This document shows, piece by piece, positions 10,266 through 19,461 of a stretch of 48,973 nucleotides of DNA. Positions within the stretch are counted from its first letter, which is position 1; each line of letters begins with the position of its first letter. The position numbers were made by a program, and so were the translations under genes. Origin of the DNA: Caldisericia bacterium (GTDB taxonomy: Bacteria > Caldisericota > Caldisericia > UBA6126); the NCBI GenBank assembly GCA_028700655.1, contig JAQVSG010000008.1, positions 1 to 48,973 of the forward strand, read 5' to 3'. The notes under the pieces were generated by a model. It was not told where the DNA came from. It searched no databases and saw only the letters and a program-made list of their open reading frames with translations.

Positions 10266-13200
10266 TCATGATCCTCCTTGGTATCAAGATTTAAGTTTTC
10301 GTCACTATCTTCATCACTCAATGGACTTACTATATTCTCCATTTCATCATTAAACCCATGATCTCCGGTCATGAATTTGTTAAAATCAGAATCTATGATT
10401 TCTGTAGTTTCTGGACTAATCATACCGTTTTGAAGCGTTAATTCCAATTGGTCTTCATCGTACGATTTGTCTTCTACCACTTCCATTTTTATTCCCAATC
10501 CTTTCAGTTCGTTGATAATAACATTAAAGGATTCTGGGTTGCTGCTGGGTTGAATTAAATCGCGATTGCATATTGCTTCGTAAGCTCTAACACGACCTTC
10601 TGTATCGTCTGATTTTATAGTTAACATTTCATTTAGGGTATACGCTGCACCATATGCTTCTAAGGCCCAAACTTCCATTTCACCAAAACGTTGACCACCA
10701 AACTGTGCTTTTCCTCCTAAAGGTTGTTGAGTGATTAATGCATAAGGCCCAATGGATCTTGCATGTATTTTGTCTTCAACCATATGGTTTAATTTCATAA
10801 TATAAGAATAGCCAACCGTAACCGGTCTTTCAAATTGTTCTCCTGTATATCCGTCAAACAGAATTCGTTTCCCGTGTTTGGATGTACCATCTTCTTCTAA
10901 ATATGTCAAAAGCTCTTCTGGATTTGTTCCAGCAAAAGGAGTAGTCACACAGTAGGAATTGGAATTGTGGGCAATAATACCCAGCAAGCATTCTAATATT
11001 TGACCCACATTCATTCGTGAGGGTACTCCTAAGGGGTTCAATACAATATCTACCGGAGTTCCGTCTTCCAGAAAGGGCATATCTTCAACAGGAAGTATTT
11101 TTGAGATAACACCCTTGTTTCCATGTCTTCCTGAAAGCTTATCGCCAATCTGTATTTTCCTCTTTTCACCAATATACACTTTGACAATTTTGTTGACTCC
11201 AATAGGTAAGTTTTCTTCATCTTCTCTGGATAGTATTTGAACATCAATGACAGTGCCTCTATCTCCTGGAGGAACTCGAAGAGATGAATCTTTCACATCT
11301 TGACCTTTTTTATCAAACATAGCTCTCCAAAGTTTCATTTCAGGAGTGAATTCACTTTCAGCTTTGGGTGTAATTTTCCCAACTAAAATATCGTTGGGTC
11401 CAACTTCGGTGCCAACGCGAATAATCCCATCATCGTCCAAGTTGCGGAGCTGTTCTTCGGGAACGTTTGGAATATCTCTTGTTATTTCTTGAGGTCCCAC
11501 TTTTGTATCACGCACTTGTACTTTATGTTCTTTAATGTGTAGAGAAGTTAATGTATCCTCTTCGACTAGTCTCTGGCTAAGTACAATGGCATCCTGGTAA
11601 TTGTATCCTCTCCAGGGCAAATAGGCTGTTAAAAGATTCTGACCCAAAGCCAATCGTCCTCTATCACATCCTTCTCCATTAATGATGGGAGTTCTTTTCG
11701 TCACAACATCCCCTTTTGAAACAAGAGGATATTTATTCACAACCGTATCTTGGTTGGTTCTGCGAAATTTGGTAAACGTGACGGTGGTGGATTTATAAAT
11801 ATCGACCACTTCTACGTTGTGTTTAACCAATTCGATAATGAGAGCAGAATCCACAAGGCTGTCTTTTTTGGTGAAAATTTCTCCACCAATATAAATATCT
11901 TTGGCAAGTAGAACAGATTTTTGGAGCTTAGGATTCAAGACAAAAGATTGGGCATATTTGAGATCATTGGTAGAAATTAAAGTTATTTTTCGAACATTGT
12001 GCTCTTTCAATTTTGTAAAGGTTGAGGGAGAAATTTGTTTCCCATACTCCAACTCTTCACAGTAGGGATCTGAGTGAACAAGAATACGGTCAATAGGGAT
12101 ATTGTCCTTGTGAACGTATTTCACTTCAAATACAGGGACTCTTTCGACTCCACCTGCCCATCCTTCTACTTCAACAGTAGAAACCTTGGCTCCTATCAAT
12201 CGATCCATGAGACCTTTGGTTATTTCTCTTCCAGCGTTAATAAGAATTTTGTTTGTTTTCGTAAAAACATCACTTACTAACTTTCGACCAATTAACATTT
12301 CGTTCTTCTCATACAGAACCAATTCCGCTAAATCAATGCTTTCAAAGACATCGGAATCGGTATAAGCAACGGTCTGGTATCCATTGTAAAAGAGTTTGTG
12401 TAGAATGTTTCCATCGATGGATTGACCAATTTCGGCAATGTCAGGAATACTCTCCGCAATAACTTTGTCAATCAATGAAACATTGAATTTCCCGATGAAA
12501 ACTTGTTCAAATCCATTATCGGGCGAGGTAATTGAAACCTGTCGAGAATCGACATAAGAGACCATTCCGTCCAACGGAGATAACTCAGAGGCACCGGAAT
12601 CAATGGCGGCTTTTTCTTCCAACCCTGTGCCAGAATAAGGGATTTCTGGGTGAATGAGGGGAACTGCTTGGTGTTGCATATTACAACCCATTAGGGCACG
12701 GTTGGCATCGTCGTGCTCCAAAAAAGCAATAAGACCTGCAGATACAGAAAAAACTTGCAAAGGAGAAATATCAATTAGGTTCACTTTTTCTTTTGGAACT
12801 AGCGTATATTCTTCATAATGACGGCACAAAACGGTATCTGCTGTAATGTTACCTTCGGCATCCACAGGAGTATCAAATTGGGCAATGTACTTATCATCTT
12901 CGTCATCCGCTGTCAGAGATACATATTGATCGGTTACTCGATTGTTCTCGACTACTTTATATGTAGCAACCACAAAACCACGGTCATCAACTTTAGAATA
13001 CACTGAAAGGGAGTTGATAAGTCCGACGTTTTCACCTTCCGGGGTTTCAATAGGACATATTCTTCCATAGTGTGAATAGTGAACGTCTCGGACTTCTGCT
13101 CCTGCTCTTTCTCGATGAAGACCTCCTGGTCCTAACGCAGAAATTCTCCGTTTATGAGTCAAAGAAGCAATGGGGTTGGTTTCATCCATAAACTGAGAAA

Positions 13201-14539
13201 GCTGCCCCATACTAAAGAACTCTTTTATCGCTGCTTCGAGAGGTCTTGGATTAATAATGCTTGCCGTATGTTTATGAATCTCTTCCCAAGGGGTTACTGA
13301 AATCTTTTCGTAAGTATTTTTCATAACACGATGCAACCCAATTCTCATATTGTTTTTTAAAAGCTCGCCAACCATTCGCAATCGTTTGTTTCCAAGGTGG
13401 TCTCGGTTGTCTGTCTGTCCGGTACCGTGTTCAATTTTGGCAAAATACTGAATCAGTTTAAGCAGATCGTCTTGGGTGACAGTTCTGTCTTGAATGTCCA
13501 GTTTCAATTTTTTATTCATTTTATAGCGACCCACTTCACCCAAATCATTTCGTCGAGGGTCTGTAAGAACTTGTCTAAATTGAATGTCTGCATTCTCTTT
13601 TGTATATCGTTCTCCCGGTCGCAATTTTAAAAATATCAGTTTTTTGGCAGATTCTTCGTCAGTAGAACTGTCTTCTTCCAGCGTGGCAAGAGCAAAACGG
13701 GATAAAGCCCGATCATAAATGTGAATGCGGCTAATTTTGGTTTTGGAGATTTCTTCCAAAATGGCCAGGGTAAGAGTAGTCCCTTTTTTGTAAAGATCTT
13801 CTCCAGTTGTTAAATCATAAATATCATCGTACAATTTTTTCCCTACAGCATCAAAGTACTCTTTTGAATTCACTCGAAGCTCTACTACGGTATCGTCTTT
13901 CATGGCATCTTTAAGCTCTTCATCGGTTAATCCCATGGCTCGTAAAACAACCGTCGCGGGTAGTTTTTTGCTTCGTTTGTCAAGGTAAACAAAAACAACA
14001 CCATTTTCATTGGTTTCAAATTCAATCCAAGAACCTCGATCAGGTATAATTGTAGCCTTATAGAGTGGTTCTCCTGTTTTCAAGGAGGGATTTTGTTCAA
14101 AGTAAACGCCAGGGGAACGAGTTAGCTGTCCAACAACAACACGTTCCACTCCGTTAATGATAAAAGACCCAGTAGGAGTCATGTACGGGAATTCTCCTAC
14201 GGCAATTCGTTTATTTTTGTCTTGAAGATGGATTTCTTCTCCAAGCTCAGTGTTGGTCAATCGAATGGAAAGGTTTAACTCACCGTTGTAGGTTTTTCCT
14301 TTCACTTTGCATTCTTCAGGGGTTGATTTTGGTTTTGTAACTTCATATCCTAGAAAGCGTACCAATACTTTTCCACTTTCATAACTTGTATCGGTTTCTT
14401 CAAATTCATCAAGTAGCTCCTGAATCCCCTTCTCAAGCAACCAATCAAAGGATTGCCTTTGCATATCAAGAAGATCAGGTGCCTGAAAGTCTTGTTTTAT
14501 TTTGTTCAAATCTCTCAACGTAAATGATTGATGTGACAC
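10262..14539 (-). CDS. rpoB: DNA-directed RNA polymerase subunit beta, with a large internal insertion
   Basis: RpoB forms the active-site cleft with beta-prime. The protein has 1425 residues, longer than the roughly 1180 of compact RpoB proteins. The rifampicin pocket (SQFMDETNP, THKRRISALGPGGL) keeps the Gln, Asp, His, Arg and Ser residues of sensitive enzymes. The catalytic-side blocks RHGNKGVISKI and GGQRFGEMEVWALEAYGAA are intact. Roughly residues 665-918 lie between the VPLIHPE...SYVD region and KFRRTNQDT and form a lineage-type insertion. The last 65 or so residues are acidic. The start is GTG with AAGGAG 7 bases upstream. No rplJ-rplL lies upstream; acpS is divergent instead. Confidence 0.97.
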   Translation of the reverse strand: MSHQSFTLRDLNKIKQDFQAPDLLDMQRQSFDWLLEKGIQELLDEFEETDTSYESGKVLVRFLGYEVTKPKSTPEECKVKGKTYNGELNLSIRLTNTELGEEIHLQDKNKRIAVGEFPYMTPTGSFIINGVERVVVGQLTRSPGVYFEQNPSLKTGEPLYKATIIPDRGSWIEFETNENGVVFVYLDKRSKKLPATVVLRAMGLTDEELKDAMKDDTVVELRVNSKEYFDAVGKKLYDDIYDLTTGEDLYKKGTTLTLAILEEISKTKISRIHIYDRALSRFALATLEEDSSTDEESAKKLIFLKLRPGERYTKENADIQFRQVLTDPRRNDLGEVGRYKMNKKLKLDIQDRTVTQDDLLKLIQYFAKIEHGTGQTDNRDHLGNKRLRMVGELLKNNMRIGLHRVMKNTYEKISVTPWEEIHKHTASIINPRPLEAAIKEFFSMGQLSQFMDETNPIASLTHKRRISALGPGGLHRERAGAEVRDVHYSHYGRICPIETPEGENVGLINSLSVYSKVDDRGFVVATYKVVENNRVTDQYVSLTADDEDDKYIAQFDTPVDAEGNITADTVLCRHYEEYTLVPKEKVNLIDISPLQVFSVSAGLIAFLEHDDANRALMGCNMQHQAVPLIHPEIPYSGTGLEEKAAIDSGASELSPLDGMVSYVDSRQVSITSPDNGFEQVFIGKFNVSLIDKVIAESIPDIAEIGQSIDGNILHKLFYNGYQTVAYTDSDVFESIDLAELVLYEKNEMLIGRKLVSDVFTKTNKILINAGREITKGLMDRLIGAKVSTVEVEGWAGGVERVPVFEVKYVHKDNIPIDRILVHSDPYCEELEYGKQISPSTFTKLKEHNVRKITLISTNDLKYAQSFVLNPKLQKSVLLAKDIYIGGEIFTKKDSLVDSALIIELVKHNVEVVDIYKSTTVTFTKFRRTNQDTVVNKYPLVSKGDVVTKRTPIINGEGCDRGRLALGQNLLTAYLPWRGYNYQDAIVLSQRLVEEDTLTSLHIKEHKVQVRDTKVGPQEITRDIPNVPEEQLRNLDDDGIIRVGTEVGPNDILVGKITPKAESEFTPEMKLWRAMFDKKGQDVKDSSLRVPPGDRGTVIDVQILSREDEENLPIGVNKIVKVYIGEKRKIQIGDKLSGRHGNKGVISKILPVEDMPFLEDGTPVDIVLNPLGVPSRMNVGQILECLLGIIAHNSNSYCVTTPFAGTNPEELLTYLEEDGTSKHGKRILFDGYTGEQFERPVTVGYSYIMKLNHMVEDKIHARSIGPYALITQQPLGGKAQFGGQRFGEMEVWALEAYGAAYTLNEMLTIKSDDTEGRVRAYEAICNRDLIQPSSNPESFNVIINELKGLGIKMEVVEDKSYDEDQLELTLQNGMISPETTEIIDSDFNKFMTGDHGFNDEMENIVSPLSDEDSDENLNLDTKEDHE

Positions 14540-14558
14540 AACAAACTCCTTATTACCA

Positions 14559-14574
14559 TGTGAAATAAATCACA
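14559..14574. promoter_or_regulatory. CRP-type palindrome TGTGA-N6-TCACA
   Basis: The gap between rpoB and acpS contains TGTGA, six bases (AATAAA) and TCACA, which is the exact half-site pair of the CRP consensus. It lies about 20 bases upstream of the rpoB start codon and about 90 bases upstream of the predicted acpS transcription start. It could be an operator for a CRP/FNR-family regulator. It could equally be a small RNA hairpin in the rpoB leader just before the ribosome site. No regulator of this family is encoded in the window. Confidence 0.4.
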
Positions 14575-14640
14575 AGGCTACAAATTACCATAGAATCCCT
14601 GTAATCAAAAAAAATTAAAAATTCAATTTAACAAACATTC

Positions 14641-14669
14641 ATTATATAATATAGAGTGCTAAAAAGCAA
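14641..14669 (-). promoter_or_regulatory. Possible rpoB promoter sharing a symmetric -10 with acpS
   Basis: The sequence ATTATATAAT at 14641-14650 is a perfect palindrome and reads TATAAT on both strands. On the minus strand the -10 is at 14641-14646, with TTGCTT 17 bp upstream (14664-14669), which would start rpoB transcription about 95 bases before its GTG. The -35 is weak (3 of 6), so another promoter further down the leader cannot be excluded. Confidence 0.4.
14645..14650 (+). promoter_or_regulatory. acpS promoter -10 box
   Basis: TATAAT, a perfect -10, lies 40 bases before the acpS ATG. The hexamer 17 bp upstream (TTCAAT, 14622-14627) is a poor -35. The -10 is half of the palindrome also used in the minus-strand reading toward rpoB. 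Confidence 0.5.
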
Positions 14670-14689
14670 AAAACTTTTATGGAGAAAAA

Positions 14690-15049
14690 ATGATTTCTAC
14701 CGGCATTGACATCGTTAAAATTGACCGTATTCACAAAATGTGTCTCCAGTACCACTCTGATTGGTGGTTTCGTCATATTGGTTCTAAACAAGAATGGGAT
14801 TATGCCCATACCAAAAAAAAATATTCTGAATCCTTAGCTGGGTTTTTTGCTGCTAAAGAATCCTATATAAAAGCAGTAAGTGAACATATAAAAAAGCCTG
14901 CCCTTCAAGATATTGAAATCTTTCATTCTCCCGAGGGCAGGCCTTATATTTCATCAAATCGAAGCGATTTGATTTCGAATCATTTGCAAGTAAGCATTTC
15001 TCACGAACAAGAATATGCAATCGCAATTGTTCTTTTTTTTATCCACTAA
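14690..15049 (+). CDS. acpS: Holo-[acyl-carrier-protein] synthase
   Basis: AcpS transfers 4'-phosphopantetheine from CoA to the conserved serine of acyl carrier protein, activating fatty acid synthesis. The 119-residue protein has the family length and motifs: GIDIV with metal-binding Asp7, FAAKESYIKA with Glu57, the HSPEGRPY block, and SISHEQEYAIA near the C-terminus. A GGAGA ribosome site lies 6 bases before the ATG. The gene is divergent from rpoB. Its stop overlaps by 4 bases the stop of the convergent gene at 15046-16452, so no terminator fits between them. Confidence 0.95.
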   Translation: MISTGIDIVKIDRIHKMCLQYHSDWWFRHIGSKQEWDYAHTKKKYSESLAGFFAAKESYIKAVSEHIKKPALQDIEIFHSPEGRPYISSNRSDLISNHLQVSISHEQEYAIAIVLFFIH

Positions 15050-16452
15050 GGAAAGGATTTTTTAATCCGCCAGTCTTCGTTTAACATCAATTGGTTGATG
15101 TCAAGCAGGTCAATTCTCCGATCATCATTAAAATCTGCTTCTTTCAAAAATCCTTTATCACCTCGCATGCTACCGAAAGATTTTCCTAAAAGCACTACGT
15201 CGCTATCGTCAATACGTCCATTTTTGTCCAAATCATATTGGTTTGAGACTACTTTTATTCCACTAAAAAAGGACAGATCAATTAATTCGAAGGGTACGAT
15301 ATCTCCTTTTTCATCAGAGGCAGAAAACTGAATGATCTTTAAAAAAACAACGTCATCACCAGTCTCTTTTTTGAAATTGACCAAAAGATCAAACAAGTCC
15401 CCAGAACCGGTAAAAGGAGTATCAAAATTAACAATGATTTCTCCTTTTCGAGGATTAAAATCGATGTTTGCTGTATTGGCTAGGCTATCAGGTAATTTTA
15501 CTGATTCAAGGGAGTAATAATCGTCCGCCGGTAGAAGTTGCACGATGAGCTTTTTTAACCGTCGTGTGTTGGTTACTTTGTATGTCATAATGTCAAGAGA
15601 GGTATGTTTTTCTTGCAATCCCATTTGGGGTATGTTCCAATAGAAAAGGGCAGGTTTTTCGTCGGAGAATTTAAACAAAGCGGATCCAACAATCTCTTTT
15701 GTGTCCTGATCTTGAAGAAAAACAACAATCCCACATTGTGCAGATGCTTTTGTTGTTAATACAAATTTTCTATCTTCTTCATAAACTTGTTCTGCTTTGA
15801 GTTTAACGGGTTTTCCAGTAACCCCATAGGGCATTTTACGCACAACATACCGATTCATATACTCCCCATTTTTTTGTGGAGTAATTACCCAATCTTGATA
15901 GATAGCAGCGATAATATTGATATTGCGTTTGCCAAAATCTTCACGGGCTTTCACTTTGACGTTGAAAGAATGGGAATCAAAATCACCATTTAACTGGATA
16001 TCTGCTACAATTTGTTGCTGATTTTCGCATTCAAGAATCGCAGCAACATACTGGTCAAAATCAATATACTGACCATCGTTGGGAACCCCTACAATCAGGT
16101 CAATGCCTCCGATAACAACGGAGGGGTAAGCATTGATGTTGTAGTACTCAGCTCTTTTTTCTGTATCAGCAGAAGCAAGAGAATCACGAGAATGGTAAGC
16201 AAGAGGAATAAAAACTTGTTCTGTTTGGTTTAAGACCATCTCGGAATAATCCATCCCTGCTGAAGCATATGGACAAGCTCCACACCATCCACCGGTAAAA
16301 CGCTCCAAGATAACTGGAGAAGGAGACGGTGTAAAATCGCCATCATTTGCAGCATATACCTTGTATGGCGCTTGATAATTTGTGAACAGGAATAGAAAAA
16401 TGAACACGCAAGCAAAACTCAAGGTAAAAAGCTTTTTTACATTCTTTCTCAT
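15046..16452 (-). CDS. Secreted Omp28-like thioredoxin-fold protein with cohesin-like and dockerin domains
   Basis: The 468-residue protein starts with a signal peptide (about residues 1-35). A thioredoxin-like domain follows, with WCGAC (Cys57 and Cys60) and a later cis-proline-type segment (NAYPSVVIGG), as in Omp28-related proteins. The middle (about 290-405) resembles a cohesin beta-sandwich, with the segment FTGSGDLFDLLVNF. The C-terminus carries two EF-hand-like dockerin repeats, DLDKNGRIDDSD and DFNDDRRIDLLD, each with calcium-ligand spacing. It probably acts outside the cytoplasmic membrane in thiol-disulfide chemistry and is docked to a partner. It lies 21 bases after the large stalk-protein gene, with a strong AGGAGG site, so the two are probably co-transcribed. 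The partner is unknown. Confidence 0.75.
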   Translation of the reverse strand: MRKNVKKLFTLSFACVFIFLFLFTNYQAPYKVYAANDGDFTPSPSPVILERFTGGWCGACPYASAGMDYSEMVLNQTEQVFIPLAYHSRDSLASADTEKRAEYYNINAYPSVVIGGIDLIVGVPNDGQYIDFDQYVAAILECENQQQIVADIQLNGDFDSHSFNVKVKAREDFGKRNINIIAAIYQDWVITPQKNGEYMNRYVVRKMPYGVTGKPVKLKAEQVYEEDRKFVLTTKASAQCGIVVFLQDQDTKEIVGSALFKFSDEKPALFYWNIPQMGLQEKHTSLDIMTYKVTNTRRLKKLIVQLLPADDYYSLESVKLPDSLANTANIDFNPRKGEIIVNFDTPFTGSGDLFDLLVNFKKETGDDVVFLKIIQFSASDEKGDIVPFELIDLSFFSGIKVVSNQYDLDKNGRIDDSDVVLLGKSFGSMRGDKGFLKEADFNDDRRIDLLDINQLMLNEDWRIKKSFP

Positions 16453-16473
16453 ACACCGCCTCCTACAATATCT

Positions 16474-19422
16474 TTATAGTTTTGGATAGGTTATCGTAAT
16501 CTTTTGAGTAGCATTATCCCATCCGATATCTGCTCCTAAACTTTCAGAAACAAATCGAAGAGGAACCATTGTGTTTCCACTAATAATCTGGCAAGCAACA
16601 TCCATTTTCACATCTTTACCATTAACTTTTGCAATGTTAGAACCAATTTTAAGTTCTACTTTAGTTCCGTCAAGTTCTAGCCAAACAGTGTCGACCAATT
16701 TAGTCGTGGGATGTTGAGTATACCCAACTTCTGCTTCAAGAGCTTCTCGTCCAATAAATCCGAAGGGTACCAAGGTTCGTCCATTTTGGATAATAGGAGC
16801 CATAGTAAGAGGGGTAAAAGCTTCACCATTTCTTATAGAAGTGGTTTTCCCAATTACAAGCTCAATAACATAGCCAAACATAATATGGAGAGTTTTCTCA
16901 GTAACATTACCAACGGGGTCCGTTGCTAGAAGCTCGAATGTCATTTTTCCAATTTTTCTAGCAGTAACTTCATAAGAGAAGGATCCATCTTGCTCAAGGT
17001 AGACAAATTCACCGTTAATCGTAAGCTGAGCGGTGGGATCGGTGGTACCAGTTACAGAAAATTTACGTTTTGTAACTACTTTATCTTCTAAAGGATAGGT
17101 GATGTCAATTTGGGGTGGTTCTGTATCATACACAACTTCGTATTGAAGAATTTTCTCATGCCCTGCTTCGTCTTTCGCTACGATATCAATAACATTGACA
17201 CCTTGTTTAAGATCAATTGTTGTAGAGAAGTATCCTGTTTCAGGATCAACTACTACTTTTTCATTATTAATGAAAGCGATCAAATCGTACTCAAGGGAGT
17301 CAACACCAAAACGTATAGTTTTGATGAGGGTAGTACGACCGACAACTTCAATTGTAGGTTCTGTTGTAATCGTTTTAACTTCCGTAGGTTTTTCCATAAC
17401 AACTTCTGGTAAAACAGTATCTACTTTTACTATAAAGGTTTTTGGAGGCTCAACACCTGTAATAGATTCTGCCCAATACGTAATACGGGATTCGTATTGA
17501 CCAATATCAAGAGGTTTTGGGCTACCATCGAAGGTAATAATTTGATTGTCTTTGTCGTCCCAGTAGAGTTTGATGACAGCTGAAGGATCATCACAAGAGA
17601 AAGAAACTACAGGAGGTTCTAAATACCACCCATTTTCACCCTTTGTACCCCCTTTGATTTCATAAGAAGAAACAGGCAGTTTAGGTGTTGTGAAGAAGGT
17701 AGGAGATGTAGCAACAAAATCTTCTACATTGGATGTAACTTTAAGAACATACCCAACTTTTTCTTGTGTGGGATTTCTGAAACCGGAATCAAGGGTAGTC
17801 TGCAGGGTAAATTCAGTACCACCTTTAATATCTTGGGCAACATAGAAATGTGCTGTTACGCCCTCAATGGTAATCTTTTCTGCTGGTACATCATTTATAG
17901 TAACTGTGTTTGGATCAGATTCTTGAGGCATATCGGTATTGTCGGGGAATGCTACAGCAATATGGTCTCCTTTTTTTAAGGCACCGTTATCGCCAGTAAG
18001 ACCTTTAATGGTCCAGGAAGTAACCGAAAACGCATTCTTTGGCTCATTGGTCACGTCAAGAATTTCCAATCGGGATTCAATCAACTCGACGGGAGAAGTC
18101 ATTAAAAACTCGGGGTCTGTTTCAAGCTTATACCCAAGTTTAATTTCTCCAGGTTCGGTCGTGTTAATAATTCCAGCACCGGTTTCAAAAAGAATATCAA
18201 CAGCGCTTTCGGATTCAATTTTAACGCCTGCGGAAATAACTACTTCCAAACCATTTACGGAAATCTCACCAGTAGGTTTCCCACCTATCAAAATTTTGGA
18301 CTTATCAAGAGAGGATGGAAGAATGGTTCCTTCTGGAAATTTTACATGGATTTTGCTACCAACATCAATTGTTTTCCCAGCTTCAAGAATGAAAGAGAAA
18401 GAATAACGAGCTGGTTTGTTAACTTTGGCAGGCACGACTTTGAGTAAAGCTCCCCCTTTTTCAATTAAATAGGGAGCAGAAGCGACCCAATCTTTATCGG
18501 CAGGAATGGTAGAAACTTCAAGCACATATTCGCCTGGTTTGGGTGGATTAATAATACCAGCACCTTCATCAATAAATATTTCGATGCGTCCACTATCAGG
18601 AATTTCGATAGGAGTAATGAAAGTGAGTTGATTTCTTACAGCAAGAGGAGAACTTGTAATAGGTTTCCCATTTACAAGAAGAAATTTTTCTTTAATTTCT
18701 TCATCGGCAAACTGAGTTCCTTCTGGAAATTTCACTCGAATTCGTCCGTCTCCTTCACGTAACCAGCCACCTTTACCAACATTGAAAGTAATTGTATACG
18801 ATGCGTTGGCTCGGAATGAAGAAGGCTTCACCTCTACCACAGGCATTCCTTCAGGAACACCAATTGCACTTTCTACAATTTCAAAGGGCTCGGAAGAAAC
18901 AAACGTCGGTTCTGCACCAGTAGAGAACTTCCATTGGTATGTTCCAGGTTTTGGAGGAGTTACAAAACCACAGGTATCTGGAACCGTTACAACAATATCA
19001 CTATATCCTTCGATTTCAGGGTTCAATTCAATATGCGTATTGAAACGTAAGGAAATTCCACCTTCTGGTGTATCTTCAATCACGGGCAAACCCTGGCAAG
19101 CAGAACAAGGCGAAAGACCAATAGACATAGACTCAATAATTTGAGTAAGTCGTTCTTTGCGCTTTTTTTCGTCTTCTGGAATGGGAGGATCGATAATAGT
19201 ACCAGGAGGCCATACCAAAGTAATAGCTTCGTGTACTTTTAATCGTTTTTCAATCGTTACATTAAATCGATACGTCGCCCTCGTGGCAACTTTTCTAGGT
19301 TGTACAGTCATGAAGAAATTCGTTAAAGCAGATGTTTTTGCCGGTTGAAAAAAGGAAAAAACACTGCCAAGCAAAATGAAAGACAACATAACACTAAGAA
19401 ATTTATTCAGTCGATGCTTCAT
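16474..19422 (-). CDS. Large secreted beta-sandwich repeat protein with C-terminal copper-amine-oxidase-like stalk domain
   Basis: I place the start at ATG 19422 (982 residues), after AAGGGGG and immediately before a signal peptide; the frame is open for 33 more codons upstream but these do not look like protein. After residue 35 come about four tandem domains of 110-145 residues. Each has a FPEGT or FPDNT-type strand, and most end in a segment like GAGIINPPKPGEY followed by SAP or SSP. Two or three Ig-like domains follow, with DTEPPQIDITYP and VTGTTDPTAQLTING. The last 110 residues resemble the copper amine oxidase N-terminal domain (NGRTLVPFGFI, NTMVPLRFVSESLGA). No enzymatic motif is visible. 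It is probably a cell-surface structural or adhesive protein. Confidence 0.7.
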   Translation of the reverse strand: MKHRLNKFLSVMLSFILLGSVFSFFQPAKTSALTNFFMTVQPRKVATRATYRFNVTIEKRLKVHEAITLVWPPGTIIDPPIPEDEKKRKERLTQIIESMSIGLSPCSACQGLPVIEDTPEGGISLRFNTHIELNPEIEGYSDIVVTVPDTCGFVTPPKPGTYQWKFSTGAEPTFVSSEPFEIVESAIGVPEGMPVVEVKPSSFRANASYTITFNVGKGGWLREGDGRIRVKFPEGTQFADEEIKEKFLLVNGKPITSSPLAVRNQLTFITPIEIPDSGRIEIFIDEGAGIINPPKPGEYVLEVSTIPADKDWVASAPYLIEKGGALLKVVPAKVNKPARYSFSFILEAGKTIDVGSKIHVKFPEGTILPSSLDKSKILIGGKPTGEISVNGLEVVISAGVKIESESAVDILFETGAGIINTTEPGEIKLGYKLETDPEFLMTSPVELIESRLEILDVTNEPKNAFSVTSWTIKGLTGDNGALKKGDHIAVAFPDNTDMPQESDPNTVTINDVPAEKITIEGVTAHFYVAQDIKGGTEFTLQTTLDSGFRNPTQEKVGYVLKVTSNVEDFVATSPTFFTTPKLPVSSYEIKGGTKGENGWYLEPPVVSFSCDDPSAVIKLYWDDKDNQIITFDGSPKPLDIGQYESRITYWAESITGVEPPKTFIVKVDTVLPEVVMEKPTEVKTITTEPTIEVVGRTTLIKTIRFGVDSLEYDLIAFINNEKVVVDPETGYFSTTIDLKQGVNVIDIVAKDEAGHEKILQYEVVYDTEPPQIDITYPLEDKVVTKRKFSVTGTTDPTAQLTINGEFVYLEQDGSFSYEVTARKIGKMTFELLATDPVGNVTEKTLHIMFGYVIELVIGKTTSIRNGEAFTPLTMAPIIQNGRTLVPFGFIGREALEAEVGYTQHPTTKLVDTVWLELDGTKVELKIGSNIAKVNGKDVKMDVACQIISGNTMVPLRFVSESLGADIGWDNATQKITITYPKL

Positions 19423-19461
19423 CGTAAAAAACCCCCTTGAATTACAATTCATCAAAACCGA

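Noticed and set aside
17939-18406. Open frame of 155 codons on the plus strand
   Set aside because: It lies entirely antisense to the large stalk protein, has no ribosome site, and its translation has no recognisable features.
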